A stretch of 64,000 nucleotides of DNA from Rivihabitans pingtungensis (GCF_003201855.1 NZ_QJKI01000016.1:1-64000), one strand, 5' to 3'; positions 1-8,746 are shown, counted from the stretch's first letter. Numbers and translations are program-made. Notes: generated by a model from the letters alone, not told the origin.

Positions 1-132
1 CGCTTCCGGCGTTTGGCCAGAGCTTACGAGAAGCTGCCGCAGACGCTGGCTGGATTACATTACGTGGCGTTTGCCATGTTGATGCTGCCGCACCTTCCTG
101 ATGTTGTTGGGATGGTTCAGAACATGCTCTAG
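1..132 (+). pseudogene. 3' end of an IS5-family transposase (cut by window edge)
   Basis: Frame 1 is open from base 1 to a TAG at 130-132 and gives about 43 residues beginning RFRRLARAYEKLPQTLAGLH and ending in PDVVGMVQNML. This matches the C-terminal signature of IS5-group transposases (R-x-A-x-x-YEKLP-x-T-LAG-x-x), the end of the DDE catalytic domain. The rest lies outside the window, so intactness cannot be judged. It is the only transposase trace seen here and is followed by about 80 bp without a gene before the suhB terminator. Family assignment rests on this short motif. Confidence 0.7.
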
Positions 133-215
133 CAAACAAATATTGATGGTGTCATTGCTCACCAGGACATGACAAGATCGTATAACTACTAAATGCTTTT
201 GCTCGCGTGCACAAA

Positions 216-252
216 AAAACCGCCATCCGAAAAATATCCGGATGGCGGTTTT
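216..252. terminator. Bidirectional intrinsic terminator after suhB
   Basis: A 13-14 bp stem (AAAACCGCCATCCG paired with CGGATGGCGGTTTT) with a loop of about 9 nt lies between the transposase tail and the suhB stop codon. It has A-tracts on one side and T-tracts on the other, so it can end suhB transcripts on the minus strand and transcripts from the left. Confidence 0.85.
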
Positions 253-275
253 GCGCTCAGTGCGCCAGCAGGGCA

Positions 276-1058
276 TCAGGCCTGATTCAGCACTTGCAGC
301 ATCTGGTGCATGATTTTCGGGTTGGCGGCCAGGATGTCGCCGGATTCCAGCCAGTTTTCATTGCCGTCCAGGTCGGTAACGATGCCGCCGGCTTCTTGCA
401 CCAGCAGCGCGCCAGCGGCGATGTCCCACGGGTTGAGGTTCATTTCCCAGTAGCCATCGGTGCGGCCGCAGGCCACATAGGCCAAGTCCAGCGCGGCCGA
501 GCCTTCGCGGCGCACGCCAACAGTGCGCTGAATCATGGCTTTCAGTTGCGCCATGTCCAGGTCGAGTTTTTCGGTGTTGACGTGCGGGTGGCCGGTGGCC
601 ACCAGGCAATCGGCCAGCATGGTGCGCTTGCCAACGCGGATGCGGCGGTCGTTCAGGAAAGCGCCAGAGCCACGGCAGGCGGTGAACAGGTCATTGCGGC
701 AGGGATCGTAGATCACGCCCAGGGTGAGCGCGCCACGCACGGTCAGCGCAATGCTGACGCAGTACTGCGGATAGCCGTGCAGATAGTTGGTGGTGCCATC
801 CAGCGGATCGATGATCCACTCATATTCAGACTTCCCCATCCGGGAGGCGCCGGACTCCTCTGCTAGAATGGCGTGATCCGGGTAGGCCTCACGCAGGGTG
901 TCGATGATCGTTTGCTCGGACGCGCGGTCAACCTCGCTGACAAAATCGTTCGGGCGTTTTTGCTCGGGACGCAAGATGTCGAGATTGTTGGACGCGCGCT
1001 GGATGACGCTGGCGGCGCGACGGGCGGCTTTGACCGCGATGGTGAGCATCGGATGCAT
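276..1058 (-). CDS. suhB: Inositol-1-monophosphatase family protein SuhB
   Basis: The 260-aa protein has the family signatures: the Mg2+-binding EES motif (LAEESG), DPLDGTTNYLHGYP, and the C-terminal NPWDIAAGALLVQEAGG block. SuhB hydrolyses myo-inositol-1-phosphate and, in E. coli, also joins rRNA antitermination complexes; the latter role is not shown here. The ATG at 1058 (MHPMLTIAVKAAR) is chosen over an upstream start at 1112 because it matches the family N-terminus and has an AAAGG ribosome site. It is divergent from trmJ, as in many beta- and gammaproteobacteria. Confidence 0.93.
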   Translation of the reverse strand: MHPMLTIAVKAARRAASVIQRASNNLDILRPEQKRPNDFVSEVDRASEQTIIDTLREAYPDHAILAEESGASRMGKSEYEWIIDPLDGTTNYLHGYPQYCVSIALTVRGALTLGVIYDPCRNDLFTACRGSGAFLNDRRIRVGKRTMLADCLVATGHPHVNTEKLDLDMAQLKAMIQRTVGVRREGSAALDLAYVACGRTDGYWEMNLNPWDIAAGALLVQEAGGIVTDLDGNENWLESGDILAANPKIMHQMLQVLNQA

Positions 1059-1146
1059 GGATGGCCTTTCGATAGTGCGCGCGCCGACGCTGGCGAGTGA
1101 TGGCCGACCCATTTAAGGCCGGCGCGCGCTGGAAGTCTGTTAATGA

Positions 1147-1178
1147 ACAAAAAAACCCGAAACACTTTTCGGGTTTGG
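1147..1178 (-). terminator. Hairpin with U-tract pointing toward suhB
   Basis: On the minus strand the sequence reads a CCCGAAAA/TTTCGGG-type stem followed by six T residues, a good intrinsic terminator. It sits about 90 bp upstream of the suhB start, in the divergent suhB-trmJ spacer. On the plus strand the T-run is only three bases. It could end a short minus-strand transcript or act as an attenuator in a suhB leader; the sequence does not decide. Confidence 0.55.
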
Positions 1179-1209
1179 TAATGCTCTGCATTTTAATGTG
1201 ATTTTTCCA

Positions 1210-1962
1210 ATGATGAAACCCGAAGCAGCCTCTGCGCTGCAAAATATTCGCGTGGTGCTGGCCCGGCCGTCGCATCCTGGCAATATCGGCTCCGCCGCGC
1301 GCGCCATGAAAACCATGGGGCTGACCCGGCTGACGCTGGTGGCGCCACGGGAATTCCCCAGCACAGAGGCGGTGACGCTGGCCTCTGGCGCGGCGGATGT
1401 GCTGGAGCAGGCCACGCTGTGCGCCAGCCTGCAAGAAGCCTTGGCCGATGTCAGCGTGGCGGCGGCGCTGACCAGCCGCCGACGCGAAATCGCCACGCCG
1501 CTGCTCACCCCGCGCCAAGCGTGCCCATCGCTGCTGGCGCGCGCCGCCGCCGGCGAGCAGGTGGCGCTGGTGTTTGGCAACGAAACCTTTGGCTTGTCGA
1601 TTGAGGAAGTCGAGCTGTGCAATGTGCTGGTGACCATTCCCGGCAATCCGGCGTATTTCTCGCTGAACTTGGCCCAGGCGGTGCAGGTGCTGGCTTATGA
1701 GCTGTTCAGCCACACCGGGCAAGATCTGGACGCCCTGCGCCCGGAAGTGGAATCCGCCACGCAACAGCAGGTGGAAGGATTTTACCAGCACCTGGAGCAC
1801 ACGCTGACGCATATCGGCTTTTTTGAGCGTCGCCCATCCGAGCGGCTGATGCGCCGCTTGCGCACGCTGTTTAACCGCAGCCAGCTGCAACGCGAGGAAA
1901 TCGACATCCTGCGCGGCATGCTCAAGCAAATCGAGCGGCACGCGCCCGACCGCGCACAATGA
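1210..1962 (+). CDS. trmJ: tRNA (cytidine/uridine-2'-O-)-methyltransferase TrmJ
   Basis: The protein of about 250 aa is a SPOUT methyltransferase that 2'-O-methylates position 32 of tRNAs using SAM. Visible motifs are VVLARPSHPGNIGSAARAMK at the N-terminus (motif 1) and the trefoil-knot SAM site segments LVFGNETFGLS and NPAYFSLNLAQAVQVLAYEL. A C-terminal helical extension is typical for TrmJ. The start is uncertain: GTG 1198, ATG 1210 or ATG 1213 are all in frame and none has a strong ribosome site. It overlaps the next gene by 4 bp (ATGA), so the two are probably translated together. Confidence 0.92.
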   Translation: MMKPEAASALQNIRVVLARPSHPGNIGSAARAMKTMGLTRLTLVAPREFPSTEAVTLASGAADVLEQATLCASLQEALADVSVAAALTSRRREIATPLLTPRQACPSLLARAAAGEQVALVFGNETFGLSIEEVELCNVLVTIPGNPAYFSLNLAQAVQVLAYELFSHTGQDLDALRPEVESATQQQVEGFYQHLEHTLTHIGFFERRPSERLMRRLRTLFNRSQLQREEIDILRGMLKQIERHAPDRAQ

Positions 1963-2837
1963 CGGCATCCGCAGATTTTCAGCACGCCGTGGTGCGCGAT
2001 CTGGCCGAATTGCTGCTTGGCGCGGCGCCTTGGCACACCGGCTGCGAAATCCCGCGCGAGCGGCTGTTGGGAGCGCATGGTCTGGCCTTGCTGCGCCAGC
2101 TGGACGCAGACCCTGCGCCCTTGCTGGCGGCGCTGGGTCAAGGCCCGGCCAGCCGTCGGCTGGGGCGCTATGTTGAGGCGCTGTTATTGGCCTGGTGCCA
2201 GTTGGCGCCGCATTGCAGCGAGGTGCGCGCCAATCTGCCAGTGCGCGATGGTGGACGCACGCTGGGCGAGTTTGACCTCTTGCTACGGCTGGATGGCGAG
2301 CCCTGGCATGTGGAAGTGGCATGCAAATATTATCTGGTGGTCGGCCGTCAGGCGGTAGGGGCTGATCTGCACGACGCCTGGTTGCGCAAGTTTGCCAAGC
2401 TGGAGCAGCAGTTACGCCTGAGCCGGCATCCGCTGGCACAGGCTGTATTGCCTGCTGGCTGGCAGAATTGTCGGGTGGGTTCGCTGCTGCGCGGGCGATT
2501 TTTTCACCGTGATGCCCCTCTCGCCCCGGCGCCCTTGAATCCTTTGGCGCCAGCGGGCTGGTGGCGACCACTGACAGAGCCCTGGCCGGGTGAGCAAGAT
2601 GCCTCGGTGCGCTACATGCATTTGCCGCGCCTGCGCTGGCTGGGGTCTGCTTGTGGCGGGCAGACCGGAGGCGATAGTGCGGCGAGTTTGCGTGCACAGC
2701 TGGCTGATTATGACAGTCCGCAGCAAATCGCCGTCCTGCAACAGGACGGCGATGGCGTGTGGCAAGAAGCCGGGCGGGGTTTTATTGTGCCGGGCAGCTG
2801 GCTGGAATCCGACATGCTGACGCTGGCAGAGGCCTGA
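1959..2837 (+). CDS. DUF1853 family protein, putative PD-(D/E)XK-like fold
   Basis: The 292-aa protein resembles the DUF1853 family, common in beta- and gammaproteobacteria and of unknown function. The segment around residues 105-125 (LGEFDLLL...WHVEVACKYYL) resembles the core of PD-(D/E)XK nuclease-like folds, with an acidic residue before a strand and a Glu-x3-Lys. No signal peptide or membrane segment is visible. Its ATG overlaps the trmJ stop codon, which suggests a link to RNA metabolism, but this is context only. Confidence 0.75.
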   Translation: MTASADFQHAVVRDLAELLLGAAPWHTGCEIPRERLLGAHGLALLRQLDADPAPLLAALGQGPASRRLGRYVEALLLAWCQLAPHCSEVRANLPVRDGGRTLGEFDLLLRLDGEPWHVEVACKYYLVVGRQAVGADLHDAWLRKFAKLEQQLRLSRHPLAQAVLPAGWQNCRVGSLLRGRFFHRDAPLAPAPLNPLAPAGWWRPLTEPWPGEQDASVRYMHLPRLRWLGSACGGQTGGDSAASLRAQLADYDSPQQIAVLQQDGDGVWQEAGRGFIVPGSWLESDMLTLAEA

Positions 2838-2854
2838 GCGGTGCCGCTGCAGGC

Positions 2855-3655
2855 TCAGGGCTCGGCCTTGGCCTTGATCAGGGTGAGCACCAGTTCCGTG
2901 CCATGTTGGTAAAGCATCTGGGTGGCAGCAATAAAGTACGGCATCATGAAGTACAGTACGACAAAGCCAATGGTGATGGTCAGCGGAAAACCAAACGAGA
3001 ACACATTGAACTGTGGTGCTGCACGGGTCATGACACCCATCGCCACGTTGGCAATCAACAGTGCTGCCATCACTGGCATCGACAGTAGCAGGCCCAAGGA
3101 AAATACCTGGATACCCCATTCAGCAAGCAGGCGGTAACTGATCCACGGCAGGCCATCCGCTGTAATTGGAAAGACCTTGAAGCTGTCAATCAGGGTGGAC
3201 AGCATCAAGTGATGGCCGTTCATCGCCAAAAAGAGCAGGAGCACCAACAGTGACAACAGTCGCGATAAAGTGGGGACTTGACCGGAATGCTGTGGGTCAA
3301 AAAACATGGCAAAACCCAGGCCCATCTGTGAGCTGATGAAAAAGCCCGCCATTTCCACGGCAGTGAGCATCAAGCGCATCACATAGCCCATGGCCAGCCC
3401 GATCAGGACTTGATGAAGCAGGACCAATAGGCCGGCGCCGGAAATCACCGGGATGACCGGCATCGGCGGCAGCAGGGGCGAGATCATGATGGTCAACATG
3501 ATGCCCATGATCACTTTGGCACGGCGTGGGATGCTATGTGAACTAAACAGCGGCTCAGCCATAAAAAAGCCGAGAATGCGGAATAATGGCCACAGGTACT
3601 GACTTAGCAAGGCAGAGATCTGGGCATCAGACAGATGCAAGGCAGCCGGAAACAC
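2855..3655 (-). CDS. fliR: Flagellar export apparatus protein FliR
   Basis: The 266-aa membrane protein of the flagellar type III export gate has several hydrophobic helices, including WPLFRILGFFMAEPLF near the N-terminus and LTITIGFVVLYFMMPYFI near the C-terminus. FliR assembles with FliP and FliQ into the export pore in the MS ring. The start is a GTG at 3655, nine bases after the fliQ stop. It is the last gene of the fliL-to-fliR block and ends 17 bp from the convergent DUF1853 gene, with no clear terminator between them. Confidence 0.96.
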   Translation of the reverse strand: MFPAALHLSDAQISALLSQYLWPLFRILGFFMAEPLFSSHSIPRRAKVIMGIMLTIMISPLLPPMPVIPVISGAGLLVLLHQVLIGLAMGYVMRLMLTAVEMAGFFISSQMGLGFAMFFDPQHSGQVPTLSRLLSLLVLLLFLAMNGHHLMLSTLIDSFKVFPITADGLPWISYRLLAEWGIQVFSLGLLLSMPVMAALLIANVAMGVMTRAAPQFNVFSFGFPLTITIGFVVLYFMMPYFIAATQMLYQHGTELVLTLIKAKAEP

Positions 3656-3664
3656 GGTGTGTCT

Positions 3665-3934
3665 TTAACCTACGGCATTGGGAATGCTGGTAAACAGGCG
3701 GATGGTGTAATCCATCAGGGTGTTGATCATCCACGGGCCTGCCACCACCAGCACAACAAACATGGCCAGCAGTTTGGGGATGAAAGTCAGTGTCATTTCA
3801 TTGATCTGTGTGGCAGCTTGCAGCACGCTGACCAGCAAGCCAACCAACAGCGCCACCCCCATGATGGGGGCCGACACGACGATCAACATAAACAAGGCAT
3901 TCTGCACCAGATTGATCACATATTCCGGAGTCAT
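3665..3934 (-). CDS. fliQ: Flagellar export apparatus protein FliQ
   Basis: The protein is 89 aa, the usual FliQ length, with two hydrophobic hairpin helices (ALFMLIVVSAPIMGVALLVG and LLAMFVVLVVAGPWMINTLM). It is a component of the FliPQR pore. The ATG at 3934 (MTPEYVINLVQ) is chosen over an in-frame upstream start at 3997 because it matches the family N-terminus and starts just after the fliP stop at 3945. Confidence 0.97.
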   Translation of the reverse strand: MTPEYVINLVQNALFMLIVVSAPIMGVALLVGLLVSVLQAATQINEMTLTFIPKLLAMFVVLVVAGPWMINTLMDYTIRLFTSIPNAVG

Positions 3935-3944
3935 ATCGTCCTCG

Positions 3945-4754
3945 CTAACTGACGTAGAAACTTTGTACCAGAGACCCAAGCAGCAAGGTCCAGCCATCTA
4001 CCAGCACGAACAGCATCAATTTGAATGGCAAGGCAATGGTGACGGGCGACACCATCATCATGCCCATGGCCATCAGGATGGAGGCTACCACCAAGTCAAT
4101 GATCAAAAAGGGAATAAAGATCATAAAACCGATTTGGAAGGCGGTTTTCATCTCGCTGATGATAAAGGCCGGCGCCAAGGTTTTCATGCTGATGTCTTCT
4201 GGGCCGCGTGGCTTGGCGCTTTGCGAAACTTCAATGAAAAACTCCAGATCTTTTTCGCGGGTCTGGCGCATCATGAACTGCTTCATCGGCACTGAGCCCT
4301 TATCCAGCGCCTGCAGAAAATTGATCTTGTCTTCCGAGAAGGGCACCCAGGCTTCTTTGTATACCTTATCCAGCACCGGTCCCATGATGAACAGGGTAAG
4401 GAACAGCGACAGGCCAACAATCACCTGGTTGGGTGGCGACTGCATGGTGCCCAGCGCCTGACGCAACAAGGACAGTACGATCACCACCCGAGTGAACGAG
4501 GTCATCATCAGCAGTGCCGTGGGAATGAAGCTGAGCGAAGTGAGGAACAGCAGCATTTGCAGCGACAAGGAGTAATTGTTGCCACCGCCAGGAGCCGGCG
4601 TGCTGTTCATCATCGGCAGGCCTTCGGCCATGGCAGGCTCCACCCACAACATGCCGCTGACCAGCATACCCACCGCGGATAGTGCTAACACCAGCCAGAG
4701 GCCAGGGCGGCGCAGCCGCGTGTGTAAGCCGGAAATAAATGAGTGCAACTTCAT
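3945..4754 (-). CDS. fliP: Flagellar export apparatus protein FliP
   Basis: The 269-aa protein has an N-terminal signal-like segment (WLVLALSAVGMLVSGMLW) and the FliP signatures LTSLSFIPTALLMMTSFTR, LRQALGTMQSPPNQV and the C-terminal PFKLMLFVLVDGW. FliP forms the pentameric core of the export gate. It overlaps fliO by 4 bp and precedes fliQ by about 10 bp. Confidence 0.97.
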   Translation of the reverse strand: MKLHSFISGLHTRLRRPGLWLVLALSAVGMLVSGMLWVEPAMAEGLPMMNSTPAPGGGNNYSLSLQMLLFLTSLSFIPTALLMMTSFTRVVIVLSLLRQALGTMQSPPNQVIVGLSLFLTLFIMGPVLDKVYKEAWVPFSEDKINFLQALDKGSVPMKQFMMRQTREKDLEFFIEVSQSAKPRGPEDISMKTLAPAFIISEMKTAFQIGFMIFIPFLIIDLVVASILMAMGMMMVSPVTIALPFKLMLFVLVDGWTLLLGSLVQSFYVS

Positions 4755-5221
4755 GATGGTTTCTTTGGCAGGCTGATGCCGCGAGATTCTAGAAGAGTGC
4801 GCAGCTTGTCGGCAAACGCCCCGCGTGCCACCGGCACATCAGCTGGGACATCCTCTGGCTTGTCCAGTGTACACAGTAAGTTGACCGACTGTGCGGCTAC
4901 ACCGAGCACCAGCCATTTACCTTGCACCTCGACCACCACCACCCGCTCACGTTGGCCTACCATCACGCCAGAGACCACGCGCAGGCTGGCAGGGTTGCCA
5001 GTGAGCGCCATGGGATTGACCCGGCGTGCGAGCCAAGCCAGTCCCAGAATGACACCCAGCACCACGGCCATGGCCAGTACGGTTTGCAGCAATGTAGAAA
5101 CCGGCGACAGTTCGACGCTGGTGGCCGCAGGTGCTACGGCAGCGGCCAAGGCCAGCCCCGGAAAAGCAAGCGCTGCCCAACAGGGCAGCGCGAGGAAGAG
5201 GGTGCGACGCACGGAGATCAC
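4751..5221 (-). CDS. fliO: Flagellar biosynthetic protein FliO
   Basis: The 156-aa protein has a hydrophobic N-terminus (LFLALPCWAALAFPGLALA), a second membrane span at about residues 42-65 (LLQTVLAMAVVLGVILGLAW), and a small cytoplasmic domain with VVSGVMVGQRERVVVVEV. FliO is a scaffold for FliP assembly. It starts with GTG at 5221, five bases after the fliN stop. Sequence conservation in FliO is low; position between fliN and fliP supports the call. Confidence 0.92.
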   Translation of the reverse strand: MISVRRTLFLALPCWAALAFPGLALAAAVAPAATSVELSPVSTLLQTVLAMAVVLGVILGLAWLARRVNPMALTGNPASLRVVSGVMVGQRERVVVVEVQGKWLVLGVAAQSVNLLCTLDKPEDVPADVPVARGAFADKLRTLLESRGISLPKKPS

Positions 5222-5226
5222 ACGCG

Positions 5227-5682
5227 TTATTTTTGCAAGCGGCGCAAGCGCTCGGACGGGGTGATGATATCGGTCAGGCGGATACCAAACTTGTCGTTGA
5301 CCACCACCACTTCGCCCTGGGCAATCAGGCAGCCGTTGACCAGCACGTCCATCGGCTCACCAGCCAAGCCATCCAGTTCCACCACCGAACCCTGTGCCAG
5401 TTGCAGCAGATTGCGAATGGCGATCTTGGTGCGTCCCAACTCCACGGTCATGTTGACTGGAATATCCAGAATCATGTCCAGATTCTGGGCTGCGGCGTCA
5501 CCTCCGGCACTCATGTCCATCGGCGTGCCAGCAAAATCCTGAAACAGATTGATGGCCGGCTGCGGGGTGGAAGATGCTGCCGGAGCGGGGGCGCTGGCAG
5601 GCGCTGCGGCTTCGGTGGCCGAAGCCTGTTCGGCCATGGCAGCCGCCCAATCATCCATGCTGACAGAGTTTTCAGTCGTCAT
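5227..5682 (-). CDS. fliN: Flagellar motor switch protein FliN
   Basis: The 151-aa protein has an Ala/Pro-rich N-terminal half (residues 10-45) and a C-terminal SpoA (surface presentation of antigens) domain with ILDIPVNMTVELGRTKI, LAQGSVVELDGLAGEP and NDKFGIRLTDII. FliN forms the lower part of the C-ring and takes part in rotor switching and export docking. It sits directly after fliM. Confidence 0.96.
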   Translation of the reverse strand: MTTENSVSMDDWAAAMAEQASATEAAAPASAPAPAASSTPQPAINLFQDFAGTPMDMSAGGDAAAQNLDMILDIPVNMTVELGRTKIAIRNLLQLAQGSVVELDGLAGEPMDVLVNGCLIAQGEVVVVNDKFGIRLTDIITPSERLRRLQK

Positions 5683-5684
5683 TA

Positions 5685-6713
5685 TTATTGCCCACTCAGA
5701 TTAGGTTTGTTGAGCCGGAAATCACGGGGAATGGCCAGCTCGCTCATTTCTTGCGTCCCGGCCAAGATTTTCTCGACCTTCAATGCATACTGATTGTTGA
5801 TGGTGCCGTAATGGCACTCTGCCACCGGGATACCGGAGACGGAAGCGTTGATGGTTTCGGGAATCTCCACCGAAATGACATCACCCTTCTTCAGGTTGAG
5901 GATCTGCCCCAGGGTGATCTGGGCTTCGGCCAGTGTGGCGACCAGATCCACTTCGGCAACCTGAACCTGCTTGGACAGCAGATTCACCCAGCGGTTATCC
6001 ACTTCGGTACGGTCTGCTGCCATGGTGGAGGCGAGCAAATCGCGCAGTGGTTCCACCATCGAATACGGCATGCACACGTGGAAATCACCGCCACCAGCAC
6101 CCAGTTCGATGCGGAATGTCACGGCCACCACCACTTCGGTCGGCGTAGCAATATTGGCAAACTGGGTGTTCATTTCCGAGCGCATGAACACGAACTCAAT
6201 GGGGTATACCGGCTCCCAGGCTTTCTGGTATTCGGTAAATACCACGTCCAGCATGCGGCGGATGATGCGCTGTTCGGTCGGGGTGAAGTCACGGCCTTCC
6301 ACACGGACATGGTAGCGGCCATCACTGCCGAACATATTGTCCACGACCAGAAACACCAGATCCGGATCGAAAATCAGCAGGCCGGTACCGCGCAGTGGTT
6401 TGACATGCACCAGATTCAGGTTGGTCGGCACCACCAGATTGCGGATGAATTCGCTGTACTTCTGCACGCGCACCGGACCCACCGAGATTTCAGCGTTGCG
6501 GCGAATGAAGTTGAACAGGCCGATCCGCAGGTTCCGGGCAAAACGCTCGTTGATGATTTCCAGTGTTGGCATCCGGCCGCGAACGATACGTTCCTGGCGA
6601 CCGATGTCATAGGGCCGGACGGGGGCGATATGCGCGTCGTCGGCCTCGGATGTACCCGAGACCCCGCGCAGTAGCGCATCAACCTCGTCCTGGGAAAGAA
6701 TGTCGTCAGCCAT
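5685..6713 (-). CDS. fliM: Flagellar motor switch protein FliM
   Basis: The 342-aa protein begins MADDILSQDEVDALLRGVSG, whose LSQDEVDALL is the CheY-P binding motif. A CheC-like middle domain follows and a C-terminal SpoA domain ends the protein (LNLKKGDVISVEIPETI). FliM links CheY-P to rotor reversal in the C-ring. No unusual features; length is typical. Confidence 0.97.
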   Translation of the reverse strand: MADDILSQDEVDALLRGVSGTSEADDAHIAPVRPYDIGRQERIVRGRMPTLEIINERFARNLRIGLFNFIRRNAEISVGPVRVQKYSEFIRNLVVPTNLNLVHVKPLRGTGLLIFDPDLVFLVVDNMFGSDGRYHVRVEGRDFTPTEQRIIRRMLDVVFTEYQKAWEPVYPIEFVFMRSEMNTQFANIATPTEVVVAVTFRIELGAGGGDFHVCMPYSMVEPLRDLLASTMAADRTEVDNRWVNLLSKQVQVAEVDLVATLAEAQITLGQILNLKKGDVISVEIPETINASVSGIPVAECHYGTINNQYALKVEKILAGTQEMSELAIPRDFRLNKPNLSGQ

Positions 6714-6725
6714 GCCTAGCCCCTA

Positions 6726-7226
6726 TTATTGCTGAACAATAAACGAGGTGAACACCACACCAACAACCAGCGGGCGATCCGGGCTGGCACCGATGGTTTC
6801 ATTGATGATCTTGCGGATCTGATTGCGAAGCTTGGCCTTGCCTTCAGCCGTGGCCAGTTCCTGCGAAGTTTTCGACGACAGCAGCATGATGATGGCGCTG
6901 CGCACCTTCGGATTGTAAGCCTTGACGATCTCACGCGAAGATTCTGCAGCCAGTTCGGTCTCCATCTCTACCTGCAGCATGCCGCCTTGCTCGCCGCTGA
7001 GGTTGATCACGAACGGTTCCATCTTTTCGAAGACCGGCAGAGTGCCCGGAGCCCCCAGCGTCGGCTCATCGCCGTGTTCCTTGTTTTTGTTCAGGAACAG
7101 ATAGCCGACTGCGCCAGCGAGCAGGAGCAACAGCGCGACCAAGAGCGCCACGCCAATCATCAGCATGCGCTTGTTGCCAGGGGTTTTCTGGTTGGGTGCC
7201 ACCGGAGTTGCCTTGCTTTGTGCCAT
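6726..7226 (-). CDS. fliL: Flagellar basal body-associated protein FliL
   Basis: The 166-aa protein has one N-terminal transmembrane helix at about residues 20-48 (MLMIGVALLVALLLLLAGAV) and a periplasmic domain with FVINLSGEQGGMLQVEMETE and the FliL-type C-terminus (VVGVVFTSFIVQ). FliL supports stator function. It heads the second half of the fli block and is separated from fliK by 210 bp, the largest gap in the block, so it may have its own promoter. Confidence 0.95.
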   Translation of the reverse strand: MAQSKATPVAPNQKTPGNKRMLMIGVALLVALLLLLAGAVGYLFLNKNKEHGDEPTLGAPGTLPVFEKMEPFVINLSGEQGGMLQVEMETELAAESSREIVKAYNPKVRSAIIMLLSSKTSQELATAEGKAKLRNQIRKIINETIGASPDRPLVVGVVFTSFIVQQ

Positions 7227-7436
7227 GGTTACGACCTTGATGTTGATGGTGCTGTGCAGACAGCGAATTATTCTTCCAGATTTTCCCGGATAGTGCTGAT
7301 TAATTTTTCTGGCGCAACATTAACACAATGCCGTGACGAACGCATGTCCTGGCATTTGATTGCGCCATTATGCCCGGTGTCCTGATGACGGAAAATCAGC
7401 GTGCAAACAGCCGCTGATCTCCCGTCGCAATCTGCC
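7227..7436 (-). promoter_or_regulatory. fliK-fliL spacer, possible promoter region for fliLMNOPQR
   Basis: This 210-bp spacer is the only sizeable gap in the fli block besides the one before fliF. A weak sigma-54-like arrangement (GG and GC 10 nt apart, around 7362-7376 on the minus strand) deviates in most other positions. No convincing terminator or sigma-28 motif was found. Promoter activity is inferred from the gap alone. Confidence 0.25.
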
Positions 7437-8651
7437 TCATGCGTAAATGCTGACTTCGTTGTTGGACACGGACTGGCTGGTGATGGCGCTATCGGGCAAG
7501 TTCATCAGTACAGCCTGATCCTGGCTGCCTGGAACATGGCCACTTTGCTGGCCGTGGCCAGACTGACCACCACCTTGCTGACCTTGCTGGGCAAACTGGG
7601 TATTGTCACGGAAGGCCTGACCTTGACCGGACGAAACCTGGGCATCTGCCAGGCGGATGCCGTTATCGGCCAGCATGGCACTGAGGCGCGGCATGCCTTG
7701 TTCCAGCGCCTGACGGGTTTCGGCTACGCCTGCCACAAAAGACACCTGAGCAGCGCCGTCGCTACCGATCTTCAGTGAAATTTCCACCGGGCCCATATCT
7801 GGCGGCGTGACTTGCAACTGGGCGGTTTCCAGCTTGGCGTTCATCATCACCACCACCTGCTGGCCCACATCATCGGTCCATTGTGGCTGGCCAACCGGGG
7901 TGGGGATGCTGACCACATGCTGTGGCGCGCCACGCTGAGCGCTGGGCACTGCCACCTGAATCTGACGGCCATCTGCGGCAACTGGAGCGGGAGTATCTGC
8001 AGCGGCCTGGGCGGCGGCTTCGCGCAAGGTCTGGGTAAAATCTGCCGCTTCCGGACGGGTTTTCTGGCCGGTGGCGGCAACTTCTGCCGGGGCTGCCGTC
8101 TGGCTACTGGCCTGCACTTCAGCGGACTTTCCCTCGCCTTGCTTCTGGCCCAAGGCATTGGCCAGCGCTTGCATACCGGGTTGAGCCTGAGGCTTGCCAT
8201 CGCTGGTGTTCCCCTGCTCTGCGCCGGCCTGTGCGTTCAGGCGGCCATGGGTGGCAATGGCTGCCAGCAAAGCGGGATCTACGCCTGGGGTGCCCGTGCC
8301 AGCGCGGCTTTCACCTTCCTGACCGGTAACTGTCTTCTGAGTATTCAGCTGCTGTGCCAAGGCTTGCTGGACTTGTGGCAGCAAGGCTGCGGCGCCCAGC
8401 ATGGCATTCAGGTCTGACTGACTTTGCTGTGGCTGATCTCCGGCTTTGGCGGCTTTCAGTTTGCGCGCCAGTGGCGACAGCGCAGCATCATCACCTAACA
8501 AGCCGGTCTTGGGGTCTGTCAACAAGGTATCGCCCAGTCCAGCCAGCAAGCTGGCGAACAGGTCGGAGGTATCACCCTGTGCGCCGGGCTGGCGAAACAG
8601 GGAAGTAGCAGCGTTAGCTGCCGTGGACTGGGAAGTCACTTTTATCGTCAT
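7437..8651 (-). CDS. fliK: Flagellar hook-length control protein FliK
   Basis: The protein of about 404 aa is rich in Ala/Gln/Pro with low complexity over residues 1-270. The conserved C-terminal Flg_hook domain has VVVMMNAKLETAQLQVTPPD, MGPVEISLKIG and FVAGVAETRQALEQGMPRL. It ends in a Gln/Gly/His-rich tail. FliK measures hook length and switches export specificity. The ATG at 8651 (MTIKVTSQST) has a GAGGGG ribosome site; an earlier start at 8693 lacks one. Confidence 0.9.
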   Translation of the reverse strand: MTIKVTSQSTAANAATSLFRQPGAQGDTSDLFASLLAGLGDTLLTDPKTGLLGDDAALSPLARKLKAAKAGDQPQQSQSDLNAMLGAAALLPQVQQALAQQLNTQKTVTGQEGESRAGTGTPGVDPALLAAIATHGRLNAQAGAEQGNTSDGKPQAQPGMQALANALGQKQGEGKSAEVQASSQTAAPAEVAATGQKTRPEAADFTQTLREAAAQAAADTPAPVAADGRQIQVAVPSAQRGAPQHVVSIPTPVGQPQWTDDVGQQVVVMMNAKLETAQLQVTPPDMGPVEISLKIGSDGAAQVSFVAGVAETRQALEQGMPRLSAMLADNGIRLADAQVSSGQGQAFRDNTQFAQQGQQGGGQSGHGQQSGHVPGSQDQAVLMNLPDSAITSQSVSNNEVSIYA

Positions 8652-8746
8652 TGCAGGCGCCCCTCTGGACAAGGTTTTGGCGTGATCAAGCAATTTGCAT
8701 TCCAGAAACCTTTACGCAATTTTACGCACCATGTCACGGTGTAGCG

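Noticed and set aside
928..2697. 589-aa open frame on the minus strand across trmJ and the DUF1853 gene
   Set aside because: Low-complexity Ala/Arg/His translation, overlaps two recognised genes and the suhB start.
3720..4295. 191-aa plus-strand frame over fliP/fliQ
   Set aside because: Antisense shadow of well-identified flagellar genes.
7340..7376. TGGCATTTGATTGC as a sigma-54 promoter before fliL
   Set aside because: GG and GC are one base too close and it points away from fliL.
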